From Maricaulis sp. (GTDB taxonomy: Bacteria; Pseudomonadota; Alphaproteobacteria; Caulobacterales; Maricaulaceae), in assembly GCA_029251785.1 (NCBI GenBank), contig JAQXCQ010000095.1:19707-83706 (forward strand): 64,000 bases of DNA, in the 5' to 3' direction. This document shows positions 53,678 to 63,386 of this stretch, piece by piece. Position 1 is the stretch's first letter, and every line of letters begins with the position of its first letter. A program made the translations under genes and the position numbers. The notes under the pieces are model-generated. The model did not search any database, was not told the DNA's origin, and worked only from the letters and a program-made list of their open reading frames with translations.

Positions 53678-55467
53678 CGTTCGCTCCCGCGGAAGCGTTG
53701 CAGGGTTTTGCTAATGAACTTGTCCAATTGGGTCTCGTTTCCGTAATGCCGCATGATGACATATTGCTGGATAACCGTAAGGAAACTGTTCCATGCCCAG
53801 TAAATAACCAGACCGGCGGCAAATTGGGCCATCACGAATACGAAAATGATCGGCAGCATGGCAAAGATTTTCGCCTGCATCGGATCATCTGGCGGCGGGT
53901 TGAGCGCCTGCTGGGCGGCCATCGTGATGCCGTTGAGGATTGGCCACAGACCAATCGCAATGAAACCGGTCATGAAAATGCCGGTCGGCTCAAACGGAAG
54001 AAGCCCGAACAGATTCCACATTGTCGTGGGATCTGGTGCGGCCATATCGCTGATCCAGCCCGGGAAGGATGCGTGGCGCATATCCAGCGAGTTGAACAGG
54101 GCTTGATAGAGCGCAAAGAAGATCGGCAATTGCGGCAGCATAGGCAGGCAACCGGCGAGCGGATTGATCTTCTCGGTCTTGTAGAGCTCAATCGTCGCTT
54201 CTTGTTGTTTCTGCTTGTCTGACGCGTAGCGCTCCTTGATCTCTTTCATCTTCGGCGCGACTTCCTTCATCTTCGCGGTCGAGGCGAAGGCTTTGTAGGA
54301 AAGCGGGAAGAGGATCAGTTTCAGGATCAGGGTGAGCACCATGATCGCCGCACCAAAGTGACCGGTCATAGCAATCAGGGCGGTCAGCAGCCAAACAATC
54401 GGGCGAACCACAAACCACAGCCAGCCCCAATTTACCGCCATATCGAATTTGGATATACCCAGATCGTTCTGGACATGGTTCAGCGCACTCATTTCCTTGG
54501 CGCCGGCGAAGATATGCGACGTCGAGGTCAGCGATGCGCCTGATTCCAGCGCTTGAGCCATCTCCAGGTAATTGGCCTGAATGGCTGTTCCGCCAGCCAC
54601 TTCAGTGCCCTGCAATTCGGCGGTGAAAGCGCGGCTTTGGTCGGGCATGACCGCGGCAAGCCAGTACTGGCTGGTAATACCAACCCAGCCGCCGGTGCCG
54701 TCATCTTGAACATCCTCGCCGTCTTCCAGCTTGTCATATTTGCGTTGGATGCGGTGGTCGCCGACCACGGCGATCGCGCCCTCAAATACGGTGAGGTTTG
54801 GCTCTCTATCGTCAGGGATCTGGCCCTGGCGAACCAGACCATAACGGCTCAAATCTACAGTTTCGCCCGAACGGTTGGTGACCGTGTCGGTCACCTCAAA
54901 CACATAATCTTCGCCCATCGATACCGTCCGGACGAAGTCCAGACCGGCACCATTGTCATAACTCAACATGATCGGCGTGTCCGGTGTCAGACGATTGCCG
55001 GACATCAATGTCCATTCTGTCGTCGCTCCGGGCAGATTGGTAATGCCGGGCGTTGAGGAGACCCAACCGTCACGCGCATACAGGCTGTTGGCGCTGCCAG
55101 CCGGGTTCATCAGTGAGACGAGTTCGTCGCCATCAACTTCTTCGGTGTAGCGACGCAGGCGCAGATCATCCAGCCGTGCGCCAGTTAGCGAAAAGCTCCC
55201 GATCACAGCGTCTGATTCAATCTCGATCCGTTGCGCCGAGGTAAGCGCTTCATCGCGATCAACTGCCGCGCTGATCGGAGCGGTTTCCACCGCGCTGGCA
55301 ATGCCGGGAAGGTCCGAGCCAGCCTGCTCGGCAATCAGCGCCTGTTCCGCTTCGAAGAGCTCGCGGCGCTCTTGCTCAGCCGGTCCAAGCACAAGAGCTT
55401 GCCAGCCGAGTGTGATCACCAGGATCAAACCCAGTGCGATGAAGAGATTACGTTGTTCTTCGCCCAT
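53674..55467 (-). CDS. yidC: membrane protein insertase YidC
   Basis: 597 residues. N-terminal anchor (NLFIALGLILVITLGWQALV), a large periplasmic domain (about 60-350: EWTLMSGNRLTPDTPIMLSY, GGWVGITSQYWLAAVMPDQS), then the conserved insertase core: GHFGAAIMVLTLILKLILFP, YKAFASTAKMKEVAPKMKEI, NPLAGCLPMLPQLPIFFALY and final spans. It inserts and folds inner-membrane proteins with or without SecYEG. Conserved rpmH-rnpA-yidC order. Confidence 0.97.
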   Translation of the reverse strand: MGEEQRNLFIALGLILVITLGWQALVLGPAEQERRELFEAEQALIAEQAGSDLPGIASAVETAPISAAVDRDEALTSAQRIEIESDAVIGSFSLTGARLDDLRLRRYTEEVDGDELVSLMNPAGSANSLYARDGWVSSTPGITNLPGATTEWTLMSGNRLTPDTPIMLSYDNGAGLDFVRTVSMGEDYVFEVTDTVTNRSGETVDLSRYGLVRQGQIPDDREPNLTVFEGAIAVVGDHRIQRKYDKLEDGEDVQDDGTGGWVGITSQYWLAAVMPDQSRAFTAELQGTEVAGGTAIQANYLEMAQALESGASLTSTSHIFAGAKEMSALNHVQNDLGISKFDMAVNWGWLWFVVRPIVWLLTALIAMTGHFGAAIMVLTLILKLILFPLSYKAFASTAKMKEVAPKMKEIKERYASDKQKQQEATIELYKTEKINPLAGCLPMLPQLPIFFALYQALFNSLDMRHASFPGWISDMAAPDPTTMWNLFGLLPFEPTGIFMTGFIAIGLWPILNGITMAAQQALNPPPDDPMQAKIFAMLPIIFVFVMAQFAAGLVIYWAWNSFLTVIQQYVIMRHYGNETQLDKFISKTLQRFRGSER

Positions 55468-55482
55468 AACTCAGGAGGCCTC

Positions 55483-55905
55483 TCAGGCTTGCTTTTGCGT
55501 GGCGCCTGCATGCCCGTTAGGGTGCAGTTTGACCAGCGCTTTTCTTACATCGTCCAGCAAATAACGCCATTCCTGATCAGGTGTGGCGAAACGTGCGATG
55601 AATACATAGTCATTACCGGCCTGTCCGTGGAGGGGCAGAAGCAGTCTTGCAGCTTCGCGCAAGCGGCGCTTGGCACGGTTACGAGTGACGGCATTGCCGA
55701 TTTTTTTGGTTGCGGTGAACCCCGCACCGCAATGCGGTGTGTCTAACTCTGCTGCAGCTGTAGCAGAGCTTTCGACACACAAAGAACCGCTCCGGCGGCG
55801 TGTTTGAACGACAACACCCGCCCGAACGGCTTTGTTACCCTTGGCCACATAAAGAAATTCTCGCCTTGCCTTAAGCCGTTTGACGGCAAAAAGCGCGGTG
55901 GTCAT
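55483..55905 (-). CDS. rnpA: ribonuclease P protein component
   Basis: 140 residues, starting at the ATG 5 bases after rpmH. Basic N-terminus (FAVKRLKARREFLYVAKGNK), the RNA-binding signature GFTATKKIGNAVTRNRAKRR-LREAARL, and the acidic/aromatic end. A family oddity is an insertion of about 20 residues (SGSLCVESSATAAAELDTPH) before the conserved strand. It assists the RNase P RNA in tRNA 5' processing. Confidence 0.95.
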   Translation of the reverse strand: MTTALFAVKRLKARREFLYVAKGNKAVRAGVVVQTRRRSGSLCVESSATAAAELDTPHCGAGFTATKKIGNAVTRNRAKRRLREAARLLLPLHGQAGNDYVFIARFATPDQEWRYLLDDVRKALVKLHPNGHAGATQKQA

Positions 55906-55910
55906 CGCTT

Positions 55911-56045
55911 TTAGGCGGACAGTCGTGCGCGGCCTTTGGCGCGACGACGGGCCAGAATTGTACGACCGGCTTTGGTAGCCATGCGGGCACGGAAACCGTG
56001 GCGGCGGCTGCGGACGATCTGCGATGGTTGAAATGTGCGTTTCAC
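55911..56045 (-). CDS. rpmH: ribosomal protein bL34
   Basis: 44 residues, full-length L34: (M)[19 protein letters not shown] followed by [20 protein letters not shown] and RLSA. It begins with GTG at 56045, with GGAG seven bases upstream; no ATG is available. Too short for a 60-codon cutoff except as part of a longer spurious frame. First gene of the rpmH-rnpA-yidC-yihA run. Confidence 0.97.
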   Translation of the reverse strand: MKRTFQPSQIVRSRRHGFRARMATKAGRTILARRRAKGRARLSA

Positions 56046-56178
56046 GGAAGCGCTCCATTGGCGTTGAAATAGTGAGCGGGGCTGATACGCAACACAGGGC
56101 CGGCAGTCAAGCGCGACGTGTCTGATTCCTGCGTCAGTTGATGGTATTTTTCGCGTATTTGGCCGTAGAGTTATCCGC

Positions 56179-56928
56179 ATGCACAGCAAACCGCCAGAAA
56201 ATAGCCCGTCTCCTGCCGCGTCGCCCGGGTTTCGTCACGCAGGGCGTATCGCCGTTTTTGCGGTATTAGCTGCTGTAATTGCGATAATTATTGGCTTTGG
56301 ATTAACTCCGGAGGATTTGATTGACGCAATTGCGCAGGTTCAAAATCAGGGACAAATTTGGATCGACGCAAATCCTGCGCTCGCTGCTCTGGCCTATGCG
56401 GTATTCTATGTCTTTATGGTGACCGTCTCCCTGCCCGGAGCATTGTGGTTCACAATCGGTGCGGGCTATTTGCTGGGTCCAAGCTGGGGTTTTGCGGCTT
56501 CGCTAGTGGGGGTAACCCTCGGGGCCAGCAATATAATGTTGCTGACGCGCTATGTGCTTGGCGATCAATTCCAGGATCGATTCTCAGGCCGAATCGAAAA
56601 ATTTGCCCATGGCTTCCAGCGTGACGACTTTTCCTACATCATCTTGCTGCGAGTCGTGCCCGCCCCGTTTTTCGTCGTAAATGTCGCCGCTGCACTGTTT
56701 GGCGCACGCTGGAGACAATTCGTCGCCGGCACTTTTATTGGCGCGATTCCCGCAACGATCCTTTACGCCAATCTAGGGGCGGGCCTGGCCGAGCTCGCTG
56801 CGGCGGGCGTTCAGCCCACACTGGCGGATCTCACGCGGCCCAGCTTCCTCATTATGATCGCCATGGCGGCCCTTCTCGCGCTTTCGCCCCTGGCCTATCG
56901 GGCGTGGTTGAAACGCTCCGATGTCTGA
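56179..56928 (+). CDS. TVP38/TMEM64 (DedA-like) membrane protein
   Basis: 249 residues, about six spans. The VTT-domain pattern is [60 protein letters not shown] (read as [10 protein letters not shown]...) and [20 protein letters not shown]. Proteins of this group are membrane scramblase- or transporter-like with poorly fixed functions in bacteria. Divergent from rpmH. Confidence 0.88.
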   Translation: MHSKPPENSPSPAASPGFRHAGRIAVFAVLAAVIAIIIGFGLTPEDLIDAIAQVQNQGQIWIDANPALAALAYAVFYVFMVTVSLPGALWFTIGAGYLLGPSWGFAASLVGVTLGASNIMLLTRYVLGDQFQDRFSGRIEKFAHGFQRDDFSYIILLRVVPAPFFVVNVAAALFGARWRQFVAGTFIGAIPATILYANLGAGLAELAAAGVQPTLADLTRPSFLIMIAMAALLALSPLAYRAWLKRSDV

Positions 56929-57021
56929 CACTGGGCCCTGTTCAGATCATGCCGGAATATTATACTGCTCTGTAACGCCAACACGGCGCACCACACCGAC
57001 ATCATTGTGCAGGGGACGCGC

Positions 57022-58446
57022 ATGGCTTCACTTCAGGACATCTCGGCACTGATCGCAGCGCGAAAGCCGGCAGATGCAGCGGCGGGTCTGCAAAAGCTGG
57101 TCAAAAAAAGTCGCAAGTCGGGCGTCGATCTGGCCGCGGCTATGCGTCTTGCGGCATCGCTGGGAGATACCGAGACTGCACTGGCAGCTGCAAAGGCCCA
57201 TCTTGCTCTGGCATCCGGTGATCCGCAGCGGGTGATTTTTGTCATCGAGGCTCTCGGCGCATGCGCCAAACATGCTGAAGCAGCCACACTTGCGCGATCC
57301 CTGCAATCCAAGCCGATGGCGGCTGCGGACGGGTATTATCTGGAGGGCGTTTTCAAGGCCCGCCTTGGCCAGCGCGACGAGGCATTAGCCCTGTTCCGCA
57401 ACGCTCTTCAACAAAACGCCGGACATGCTGCGGCCTGGGAGCAGATCGCTTTGCTGGATGGCTATGGTGATTTTGCCAGCGACCTGACCGCGATGCAGGC
57501 GCTCGCCGCGCGTGTGACCTCGCCCGAACAGAAGATGACCCTGTTGTTTGCGCTGGGTCGGGCGTTTGATCACATTGATGATGTAGATCAGGCCTTTGTT
57601 TCTTACGCTGAGGGGGCCGCTCTGCGCGAGGCGATCACACCTTATAATTCCGAGCCACTGCTCGCCTATCTGGAACGCCGACGACAGGTCTTTACCCCCG
57701 AGCTCATCCAGCAATTCCAGAACCAGTCGGGCGGCGAGAATTTCACCTTCATCCTCAGCGCGCCGCGGTCGGGTACCACGCTGGTGGAACAAATTCTGGC
57801 CACGTCACCCCGGGTCACAGCCACCGGTGAGCACACTCTGCTGCGCCTGGCGACGCTGAAACTGGGCAGTATGGAGCCCCAGGACATGGCCAATGCTGCT
57901 TCGGGCAAGGATGGTGAGTGGCGCAAAATGGCCCACGCCTTCCAAACATCAATCCGCAAGCGATTTGGACTGGGCGGGCATTATACCGACAAGACCATGA
58001 TCAATTACTATTACGCCGGTGCGATCCGAATCCTGTTTCCCCAGGCAAAAATGGTCTGGTGCCACCGGGATTTGCGCGATACGGCCTGGTCGTGTTTCCG
58101 CTCTCGGATCACGGCTGGAAATTGGGCACAGACATTGGAAAACAGCGTCCAGTTTCTGCAGGCGCATGATCGCCTGTGCCAGCATTGGGTCGACCAATTT
58201 GGTGAGAGCATTGTCGACCTGTCTTATGAGGATCTGGTGCAGGCACCCGAAGCAAGCACGGCGGATCTATTTGAAAAGACCGGCATCGCCCGACCGGAGA
58301 ATTGGGAGAATTTCTACGAGGCCGATAATGCCGTGGCCACGGCCAGTTTGGCGCAAGTTCGCAAGCCTCTTAACGCCAAGTCGGTTGGCTCATGGAAGCG
58401 CTATGAGGCGCATCTCGCACCGGTCTTTGACCGACTGATCAGCTGA
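57022..58446 (+). CDS. TPR-containing sulfotransferase family protein
   Basis: 474 residues. The first about 220 residues are TPR-like helices (YYLEGVFKARLGQRDEALAL, FRNALQQNAGHAAAWEQIAL). The second half is a sulfotransferase: PAPS 5'-phosphosulfate loop FILSAPRSGTTLVEQIL (Ser246-Thr253) and 3'-phosphate region HRDLRDTAWSCFRSRI, with DLSYEDLVQAPE near the end. It would move sulfate from PAPS to a glycan, lipid or peptide; no substrate can be read. The start at 57022 has AGGGG 6 bases upstream. Confidence 0.9.
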   Translation: MASLQDISALIAARKPADAAAGLQKLVKKSRKSGVDLAAAMRLAASLGDTETALAAAKAHLALASGDPQRVIFVIEALGACAKHAEAATLARSLQSKPMAAADGYYLEGVFKARLGQRDEALALFRNALQQNAGHAAAWEQIALLDGYGDFASDLTAMQALAARVTSPEQKMTLLFALGRAFDHIDDVDQAFVSYAEGAALREAITPYNSEPLLAYLERRRQVFTPELIQQFQNQSGGENFTFILSAPRSGTTLVEQILATSPRVTATGEHTLLRLATLKLGSMEPQDMANAASGKDGEWRKMAHAFQTSIRKRFGLGGHYTDKTMINYYYAGAIRILFPQAKMVWCHRDLRDTAWSCFRSRITAGNWAQTLENSVQFLQAHDRLCQHWVDQFGESIVDLSYEDLVQAPEASTADLFEKTGIARPENWENFYEADNAVATASLAQVRKPLNAKSVGSWKRYEAHLAPVFDRLIS

Positions 58447-58548
58447 TATGCACGGTCTGTTCGCTCACTCGGCGAGAACAGGCGGCGATGAGGGCTTGGC
58501 GGCACCGCTTGCCCGAGTCGGTGGGACGCGGTATCGAGCGTCTTACTC

Positions 58549-60015
58549 ATGACACCAAAACAGTCCCCCTCGCAATCGTCCTCAAGCAGCGTATTGACGC
58601 GGCTGATGAAGGCATTTCAAGTTTTTTGTCGCGGAATGCTTGAAAGCCTGCCGGGGCAGCTCTTCATGCTGACGATCGTCTTGGTCGCCGTCAGCGTTGT
58701 TTTGGTTTATTTTCCCGCCGTCTCGAACTTTCGGGTCCAGTGGATGAAGGATCGGGCTGAGTCGGCATATCTCGCCGCGCTCGCTGCGGATGTTGCCGAA
58801 GACGAGGCTTTGGCCGAGGAACAGGTTCGCAGGCTCCTGGAAGGCGTTGATGCGATCGCCGTCAGTCGCGTGCGTGAAGGCCGAAATGAATTGGTTCTGT
58901 CCAGCGGGCCTCAATATGGTCCAATGATCGTCAGTGATCTGACGGAGACCAGTTGGCTCATGCATATTCGCGACACGACCGAGGCCTTGTTTGCGCCGGC
59001 TGGCCGCTTACTGCGTATTCGCGCCGAGCCCGAGGGCCGGGCCGGCGAGCTGATTGATGTGACCGTTCGCGAAGTGCAGCTAAAAGCCGCGCTAAACGCG
59101 TTTTCGCGCCGGATCATGTTGTATTCTTTCCTGGTTGCGATGATTGCAGGCGGCATCATCTATCTGGCGTTGTTTTTTCTGTTCGTCCGACCGATGCATC
59201 GACTGGCGGAATCCATGATCCGCTTCCGCGATGATCCCGAAGACCCTAGTCGAACGGTTGTGCCAAGTGGCGATAAAAATGAGATCGGTCGCGCTGAAAT
59301 CGAGCTGGCGCAGATGCAGGATGATGTGCGTCAGGCGCTTCGGCAGCGTGAACGACTGGCCGCGCTCGGTGGAGCAGTGGCCAAGATCAACCATGATCTG
59401 CGAAACGTGCTCACAACGGCTCAGCTTGTCTCTGATCGTCTTGCGACAGACAAGGATGCCCGTGTGAAAAGCATGGGAGAACGCCTCGTGCGTGCCGTGG
59501 ATCGCGGGGTGCGCCTGTGTGAGACCACGCTGGACTACGGCCGGGCCGAGGAAACCCCGCCAGCCCGCGTCGACGTTAATGCTCACACAGTCATCGACGA
59601 GGCCGCTGGCGACGCAATGCAGTCTGAGGGGGCTGTAAAATGGACCAATTCCGTCGACTCCATCCTGATGATCAATGTCGACCCGGATCACACACACAGG
59701 ATCTTCCTCAACTTGTTCAGGAATGCCATCCAGGCGATGAAAACGCGAGACGGCGACAGCTATCTGGGCGTGACCGCCATATCAGACGGGCAAAGCCTGG
59801 TGGTCGAAGTGACGGACAATGGGCCCGGCCTGCCGGAAAAGGCGCGCGAGCATTTGTTTGATGCCTTTACCGGGTCGACCCGGAAGGGTGGGTCTGGTCT
59901 CGGCCTGTCGATTTCCCGTGAGTTGGCGCGAGCTCACGGTGGCGATATTACACTGGTTTCGTCCAGCAAGGAGGGCACCGTTTTCGGTGTCCGACTGCCG
60001 CGCACACTTGATTGA
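58549..60015 (+). CDS. sensor histidine kinase
   Basis: 488 residues, inner-membrane sensor. Span 1 (LFMLTIVLVAVSVVLVYFPA), a periplasmic sensing domain of about 140 residues, span 2 (LYSFLVAMIAGGIIYLALFF), HAMP-like linker, H-box with His282 in KINHDLRNVLTTAQ, N box LNLFRNAIQAM, G1 VTDNGPGLP, G2 KGGSGLGLSI. A Ser-rich N-terminus precedes span 1. No response regulator gene is in the window, so it is an orphan and its partner is unknown. Confidence 0.93.
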   Translation: MTPKQSPSQSSSSSVLTRLMKAFQVFCRGMLESLPGQLFMLTIVLVAVSVVLVYFPAVSNFRVQWMKDRAESAYLAALAADVAEDEALAEEQVRRLLEGVDAIAVSRVREGRNELVLSSGPQYGPMIVSDLTETSWLMHIRDTTEALFAPAGRLLRIRAEPEGRAGELIDVTVREVQLKAALNAFSRRIMLYSFLVAMIAGGIIYLALFFLFVRPMHRLAESMIRFRDDPEDPSRTVVPSGDKNEIGRAEIELAQMQDDVRQALRQRERLAALGGAVAKINHDLRNVLTTAQLVSDRLATDKDARVKSMGERLVRAVDRGVRLCETTLDYGRAEETPPARVDVNAHTVIDEAAGDAMQSEGAVKWTNSVDSILMINVDPDHTHRIFLNLFRNAIQAMKTRDGDSYLGVTAISDGQSLVVEVTDNGPGLPEKAREHLFDAFTGSTRKGGSGLGLSISRELARAHGGDITLVSSSKEGTVFGVRLPRTLD

Positions 60016-60097
60016 TCGCGAAAATCTACCGCCTTTGGCGTGAAAGCTGCAACGCTTTTCAATCACACCATATCTAACGACCGACACGCAGGTAATC

Positions 60098-60310
60098 ATG
60101 GCTTCCGCGCAGAACAACAAGATCTTCATCGATGGCAAAATGACCGAGACTCGCCTCGATGACGGGGATTTTCGCGTGGTTGTTTCTGGCTCAAATGAAA
60201 ACGGTGACTTTCACCAAAGCATGATGGTGCTGAGCGAGGAAGACTATCTCGCCATGAAGGCCCGCATCAAAGCCGATCTGAAAGCCGCCGACAAATCCGC
60301 CTCGGCTTGA
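60098..60310 (+). CDS. small protein of unknown function
   Basis: 70 residues, soluble, charged: NKIFIDGKMTETRLDDGDFR, VVVSGSNENGDFHQSMMVLS, EEDYLAMKARIKADLKAADK. Beta-strand then helix. No family recognised. It follows the sensor kinase by 82 bases. Confidence 0.65.
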   Translation: MASAQNNKIFIDGKMTETRLDDGDFRVVVSGSNENGDFHQSMMVLSEEDYLAMKARIKADLKAADKSASA

Positions 60311-60340
60311 GCCGGCGAGCCTGACCCGTGTGGTGCCAGA

Positions 60341-62116
60341 TCAGGGTTCGCCGACAATCCCTTCACGACGCGGATCGGCGCCGCCAATCAGCGAGCCATC
60401 CTCAAGCCTTTGAATAATGTGAATTCCCGATATCTCACCGCGATTGGCATCCAATGTGAATCCCAATTGTGTGAGTCCGTCCAGAATGTCCTGATCCATG
60501 CCCGCCTCAAGCCGAACCGTGTCTCCCCGCGCGACCACATTGGGCAAGTTGATCGCGTCTTGCGGAGTCAGGCCCCAGTCCAGAACGCCGACGATTGTCT
60601 TGGCCGTATAGCCAATAATCGACGAGCCACCGGGCGAGCCGGTCGCCATGACAAAATCGCCATCGGCGTCGAAAATAATAGTCGGTGACATGCTCGAGCG
60701 AGGCCGCTTACCACCGGCGGGCGCATTCGGGACCAAAGCGTCGTTCGCATCACGGGGCGTGCGGGAGAAGTCCGTCAGCTGATTATTCAGGAAAAAGCCT
60801 CCCGCCATGCGATGACTGCCAAAGACGCTCTCAACTGTGGTGGTCATCGACACAATATTTCCCGCCGCGTCGACCACGACAAAATGGCTGGTGCCGGGCG
60901 AATCCGGTGTCGCATCAGCGCCCGGCTGGGAAATTCCGGGCGGCGTTCCGGGCGTCGCGTGGACCATGGCATCATCGCGATTGATCAACGCCGATCGCGC
61001 CTGAATATAATTGGGATCGAGCAAGCCCTCGACCGGCACGCTGACATGATCGGCATCAGCTACATAGGCATCGCGATCCGCATAGGCGAGGCGGCTCGCC
61101 TCAATAAAGCGCCGCCAGCCCTCGACGCTATCCGGCCCTGTCGACGTCATGTCATAGGGTTCCAGCAGGCCCAGTATTTCATTTACGGTTATACCGCCCG
61201 AGGCGGGCGGCGGAGACCCGCAGACCCGCCAGACACGGTAAGGCCGACACAGAGCCTCTCGGCGGATCGGCTCATAACTGGCTAGGTCGGACAAGGTCAG
61301 GCCGCCCGGTCGAGGCGCATCTTGAACGGCGTCAATAATCGCTGCCGCCAGCGGACCTTCATACAGATTTCGCCAATTTTCGGCGATCGCCCGGGCACTG
61401 TCCGCATAGGCCTGGTTTTGTAGTAAGTAACCAACCGGCAAAGGCGACCCGTCTTCCAGATAGAAATAATCTCGTGAGGCCGGCCACACATCAAGCGGGC
61501 TTCCTCTTTCCTGCATCTGAACAATGAAACTCTGCAATCGCGGGGACACAGCAAACCCGTCACTGGCCAGGCCAATCGCCGCATCAAACCCGTCCGCCCA
61601 CGGCAATTGTCCGTGATCTTCATGCGCCATCGCCAGCATAGCAACAGCGCCGGGAACGCCGATTGAATGACCGCTAAAGATCGCAGCACCAAAACCGAGG
61701 GTCTGCCCGTTCTCCACAAACAAGTCCGGGCCGGCGCTGGCCGGTGCGGTTTCGCGACCGTCATAAGCGGTCAGCGTCTCGCTTTCGGCATCGAAATACA
61801 TCAAAAATGCGCCACCACCGAGACCGGAGCTTTGCGGCTCCACCAAGCCCAGTACAGACTGGATGGCAACCGCCGCATCGATCGCATCCCCGCCGGCACG
61901 CAACGCGGCCAGTCCGGCTTCCACCGCATGTGGGTTAGCAGCCGCCACCATTGCCGGTGAGGCGGGCACAGGCGATGGCGCCGCAATGTCGGACCGGGCT
62001 GGGGTTTGTGGGGCGTCCACCGCAAGCGTGTCGCTCGAAGAATTCTCGGCATTGCCGCAAGCGACAAGCAACAGGCTGGTGGCCAGTGCGGTGGCGGAAA
62101 ACAAACGTCTGATCAT
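60341..62116 (-). CDS. ggt: gamma-glutamyltransferase
   Basis: 591 residues. Hydrolyses or transfers gamma-glutamyl groups of glutathione in the periplasm. The signal has a lipobox (LATSLLLVACGN), so it is probably a lipoprotein. The precursor is expected to self-cleave before the nucleophile Thr409 in PGTSHFVVVDAAGNIVSMTT. GGGAFLMYFDAES, DGRETAPASA, GVPGAVAMLAMAHEDHG, PPPASGGITVNEILG and the late RPRSSMSPTIIF and GSPGGSSIIGYT also fit. The start at 62116 has AGGGA 8 bases upstream; 36 upstream bases are also open. Confidence 0.95.
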   Translation of the reverse strand: MIRRLFSATALATSLLLVACGNAENSSSDTLAVDAPQTPARSDIAAPSPVPASPAMVAAANPHAVEAGLAALRAGGDAIDAAVAIQSVLGLVEPQSSGLGGGAFLMYFDAESETLTAYDGRETAPASAGPDLFVENGQTLGFGAAIFSGHSIGVPGAVAMLAMAHEDHGQLPWADGFDAAIGLASDGFAVSPRLQSFIVQMQERGSPLDVWPASRDYFYLEDGSPLPVGYLLQNQAYADSARAIAENWRNLYEGPLAAAIIDAVQDAPRPGGLTLSDLASYEPIRREALCRPYRVWRVCGSPPPASGGITVNEILGLLEPYDMTSTGPDSVEGWRRFIEASRLAYADRDAYVADADHVSVPVEGLLDPNYIQARSALINRDDAMVHATPGTPPGISQPGADATPDSPGTSHFVVVDAAGNIVSMTTTVESVFGSHRMAGGFFLNNQLTDFSRTPRDANDALVPNAPAGGKRPRSSMSPTIIFDADGDFVMATGSPGGSSIIGYTAKTIVGVLDWGLTPQDAINLPNVVARGDTVRLEAGMDQDILDGLTQLGFTLDANRGEISGIHIIQRLEDGSLIGGADPRREGIVGEP

Positions 62117-62251
62117 GATGCACATCCCTAATTTGCCAGTACGATAGAGCAAGATGCGGCGCTTTGGATACCGGTTTTGCGTCTATCGTGCAGGACGTGC
62201 ATTGTGAGCGGATCGAATCGATAGAAGCCGCGACACTCCAAGAAAGATTTC

Positions 62252-63247
62252 ATGGCAAAACCGGGCCCCCTCAATTCCATTCTTGATGTCGCCGGCCTCA
62301 GCGTCGGTCAGGCCGAGGACGATCGGATCCACACTGGCGTCACAGTCATCCTGCCCGACGCGCGCGCCGTCGCAGCGGTTGATGTCCGTGGCGGTGGGCC
62401 CGGCACGCGCGAAACCGATGCCCTGGCAGCCCACACACTCGTCGATGCCGTGGACGCGATCGTCCTGTCGGGCGGTTCGTCCTACGGACTTGCTGCCGCC
62501 GACGGTGTTGCTGCCAGTCTCGGCGCCAGCGGCCGCGGCTTTGCCCTGATGGATTTGCCTGGTGTGCCAAAATCGCCGGTTGTACCCGCGGCCATTTTAT
62601 ATGATCTCGCCAATGGCGGCGACAAAAACTGGGGTGAAACACCGCCCTATGCCGCTCTGGGAAAAGCCGCTCTTGCGGCGATTTCAGCCCCATTGAGACT
62701 GGGGTCGAGCGGAGCCGGAAATGGCGCGCGTGCTGGAACCCATGTCGGCGGCACGGGGTCTGCCAGCTTCGTCACCGAAGACGGTTTCACGATTGGCGCC
62801 CTTGTCTGCGTCAATGCCTTTGGTTCGGTCACCATGCCGGGCGAGGACCAGATCTATTGGGCGTGGCCCTGGGAGGTGGACAGTGAGTTTGGCGGCCAGC
62901 GCCCGGACGAAAACTGGCAGGCCGATGCTGATGATTGGGGAGCGGCCAAGATCAATCCCGGTATCCGCGAAAACACCACCATCGCCTGTGTCGCCACCGA
63001 TGTTGCACTCACACCGTCCCAGGCCCAGCGTCTGGCGATCATGGCGCAGGACGGGCTGGCGCGCGCCATCCGGCCGGTCCACACGCCCTTCGACGGGGAT
63101 GTGGTCTTCGCACTCTCTACAGCCTGCAATGCGCGTGAGGAGATCGACGACATTACCTTGGCCCGGCTTGGTTCTCTGGCCGCGGATTGCCTGGCCCGCG
63201 CAGTCGCCCGTGGCGTCTTCCACGCCCGTCAGGGCACGCAGGGTTAG
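62252..63247 (+). CDS. P1-family aminopeptidase (DmpA/BapA-like)
   Basis: 331 residues of the self-processing N-terminal nucleophile peptidase family P1. It opens NSILDVAGLSVGQAED with TGVTVILPDA, then VRGGGPGTRETDAL, IVLSGGSSYGLAAADGVAA, GAGNGARAGTHVGGTGSAS and the block GALVCVNAFGSVTMPG that holds the presumed cleavage/nucleophile serine. No signal peptide. It may act on D- or beta-amino-acid peptides. Divergent from ggt (135 bases), both dealing with unusual peptide bonds. Confidence 0.9.
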   Translation: MAKPGPLNSILDVAGLSVGQAEDDRIHTGVTVILPDARAVAAVDVRGGGPGTRETDALAAHTLVDAVDAIVLSGGSSYGLAAADGVAASLGASGRGFALMDLPGVPKSPVVPAAILYDLANGGDKNWGETPPYAALGKAALAAISAPLRLGSSGAGNGARAGTHVGGTGSASFVTEDGFTIGALVCVNAFGSVTMPGEDQIYWAWPWEVDSEFGGQRPDENWQADADDWGAAKINPGIRENTTIACVATDVALTPSQAQRLAIMAQDGLARAIRPVHTPFDGDVVFALSTACNAREEIDDITLARLGSLAADCLARAVARGVFHARQGTQG

Positions 63248-63386
63248 GTCGCAAGGCAGGGCGGCGCTGACCACCACACCGCATCGCTGCACACCATCTG
63301 CGTTTCAGCAGATAACAGGCCTTGCCATCCACCAACCCCGAAGCTAGTTTCCGCGCCTCTTCGGGACTTGCTCCCGCAGACAGGTT

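Noticed and set aside
55906..56058. 51-codon extension of rnpA
   Set aside because: It overlaps rpmH in another frame; the ATG at 55905 gives the normal RnpA start.
58457..58481. Hairpin CTGTTC...GAACAG after the sulfotransferase gene as a terminator
   Set aside because: The stem is short with a bulge and there is no T run after it.
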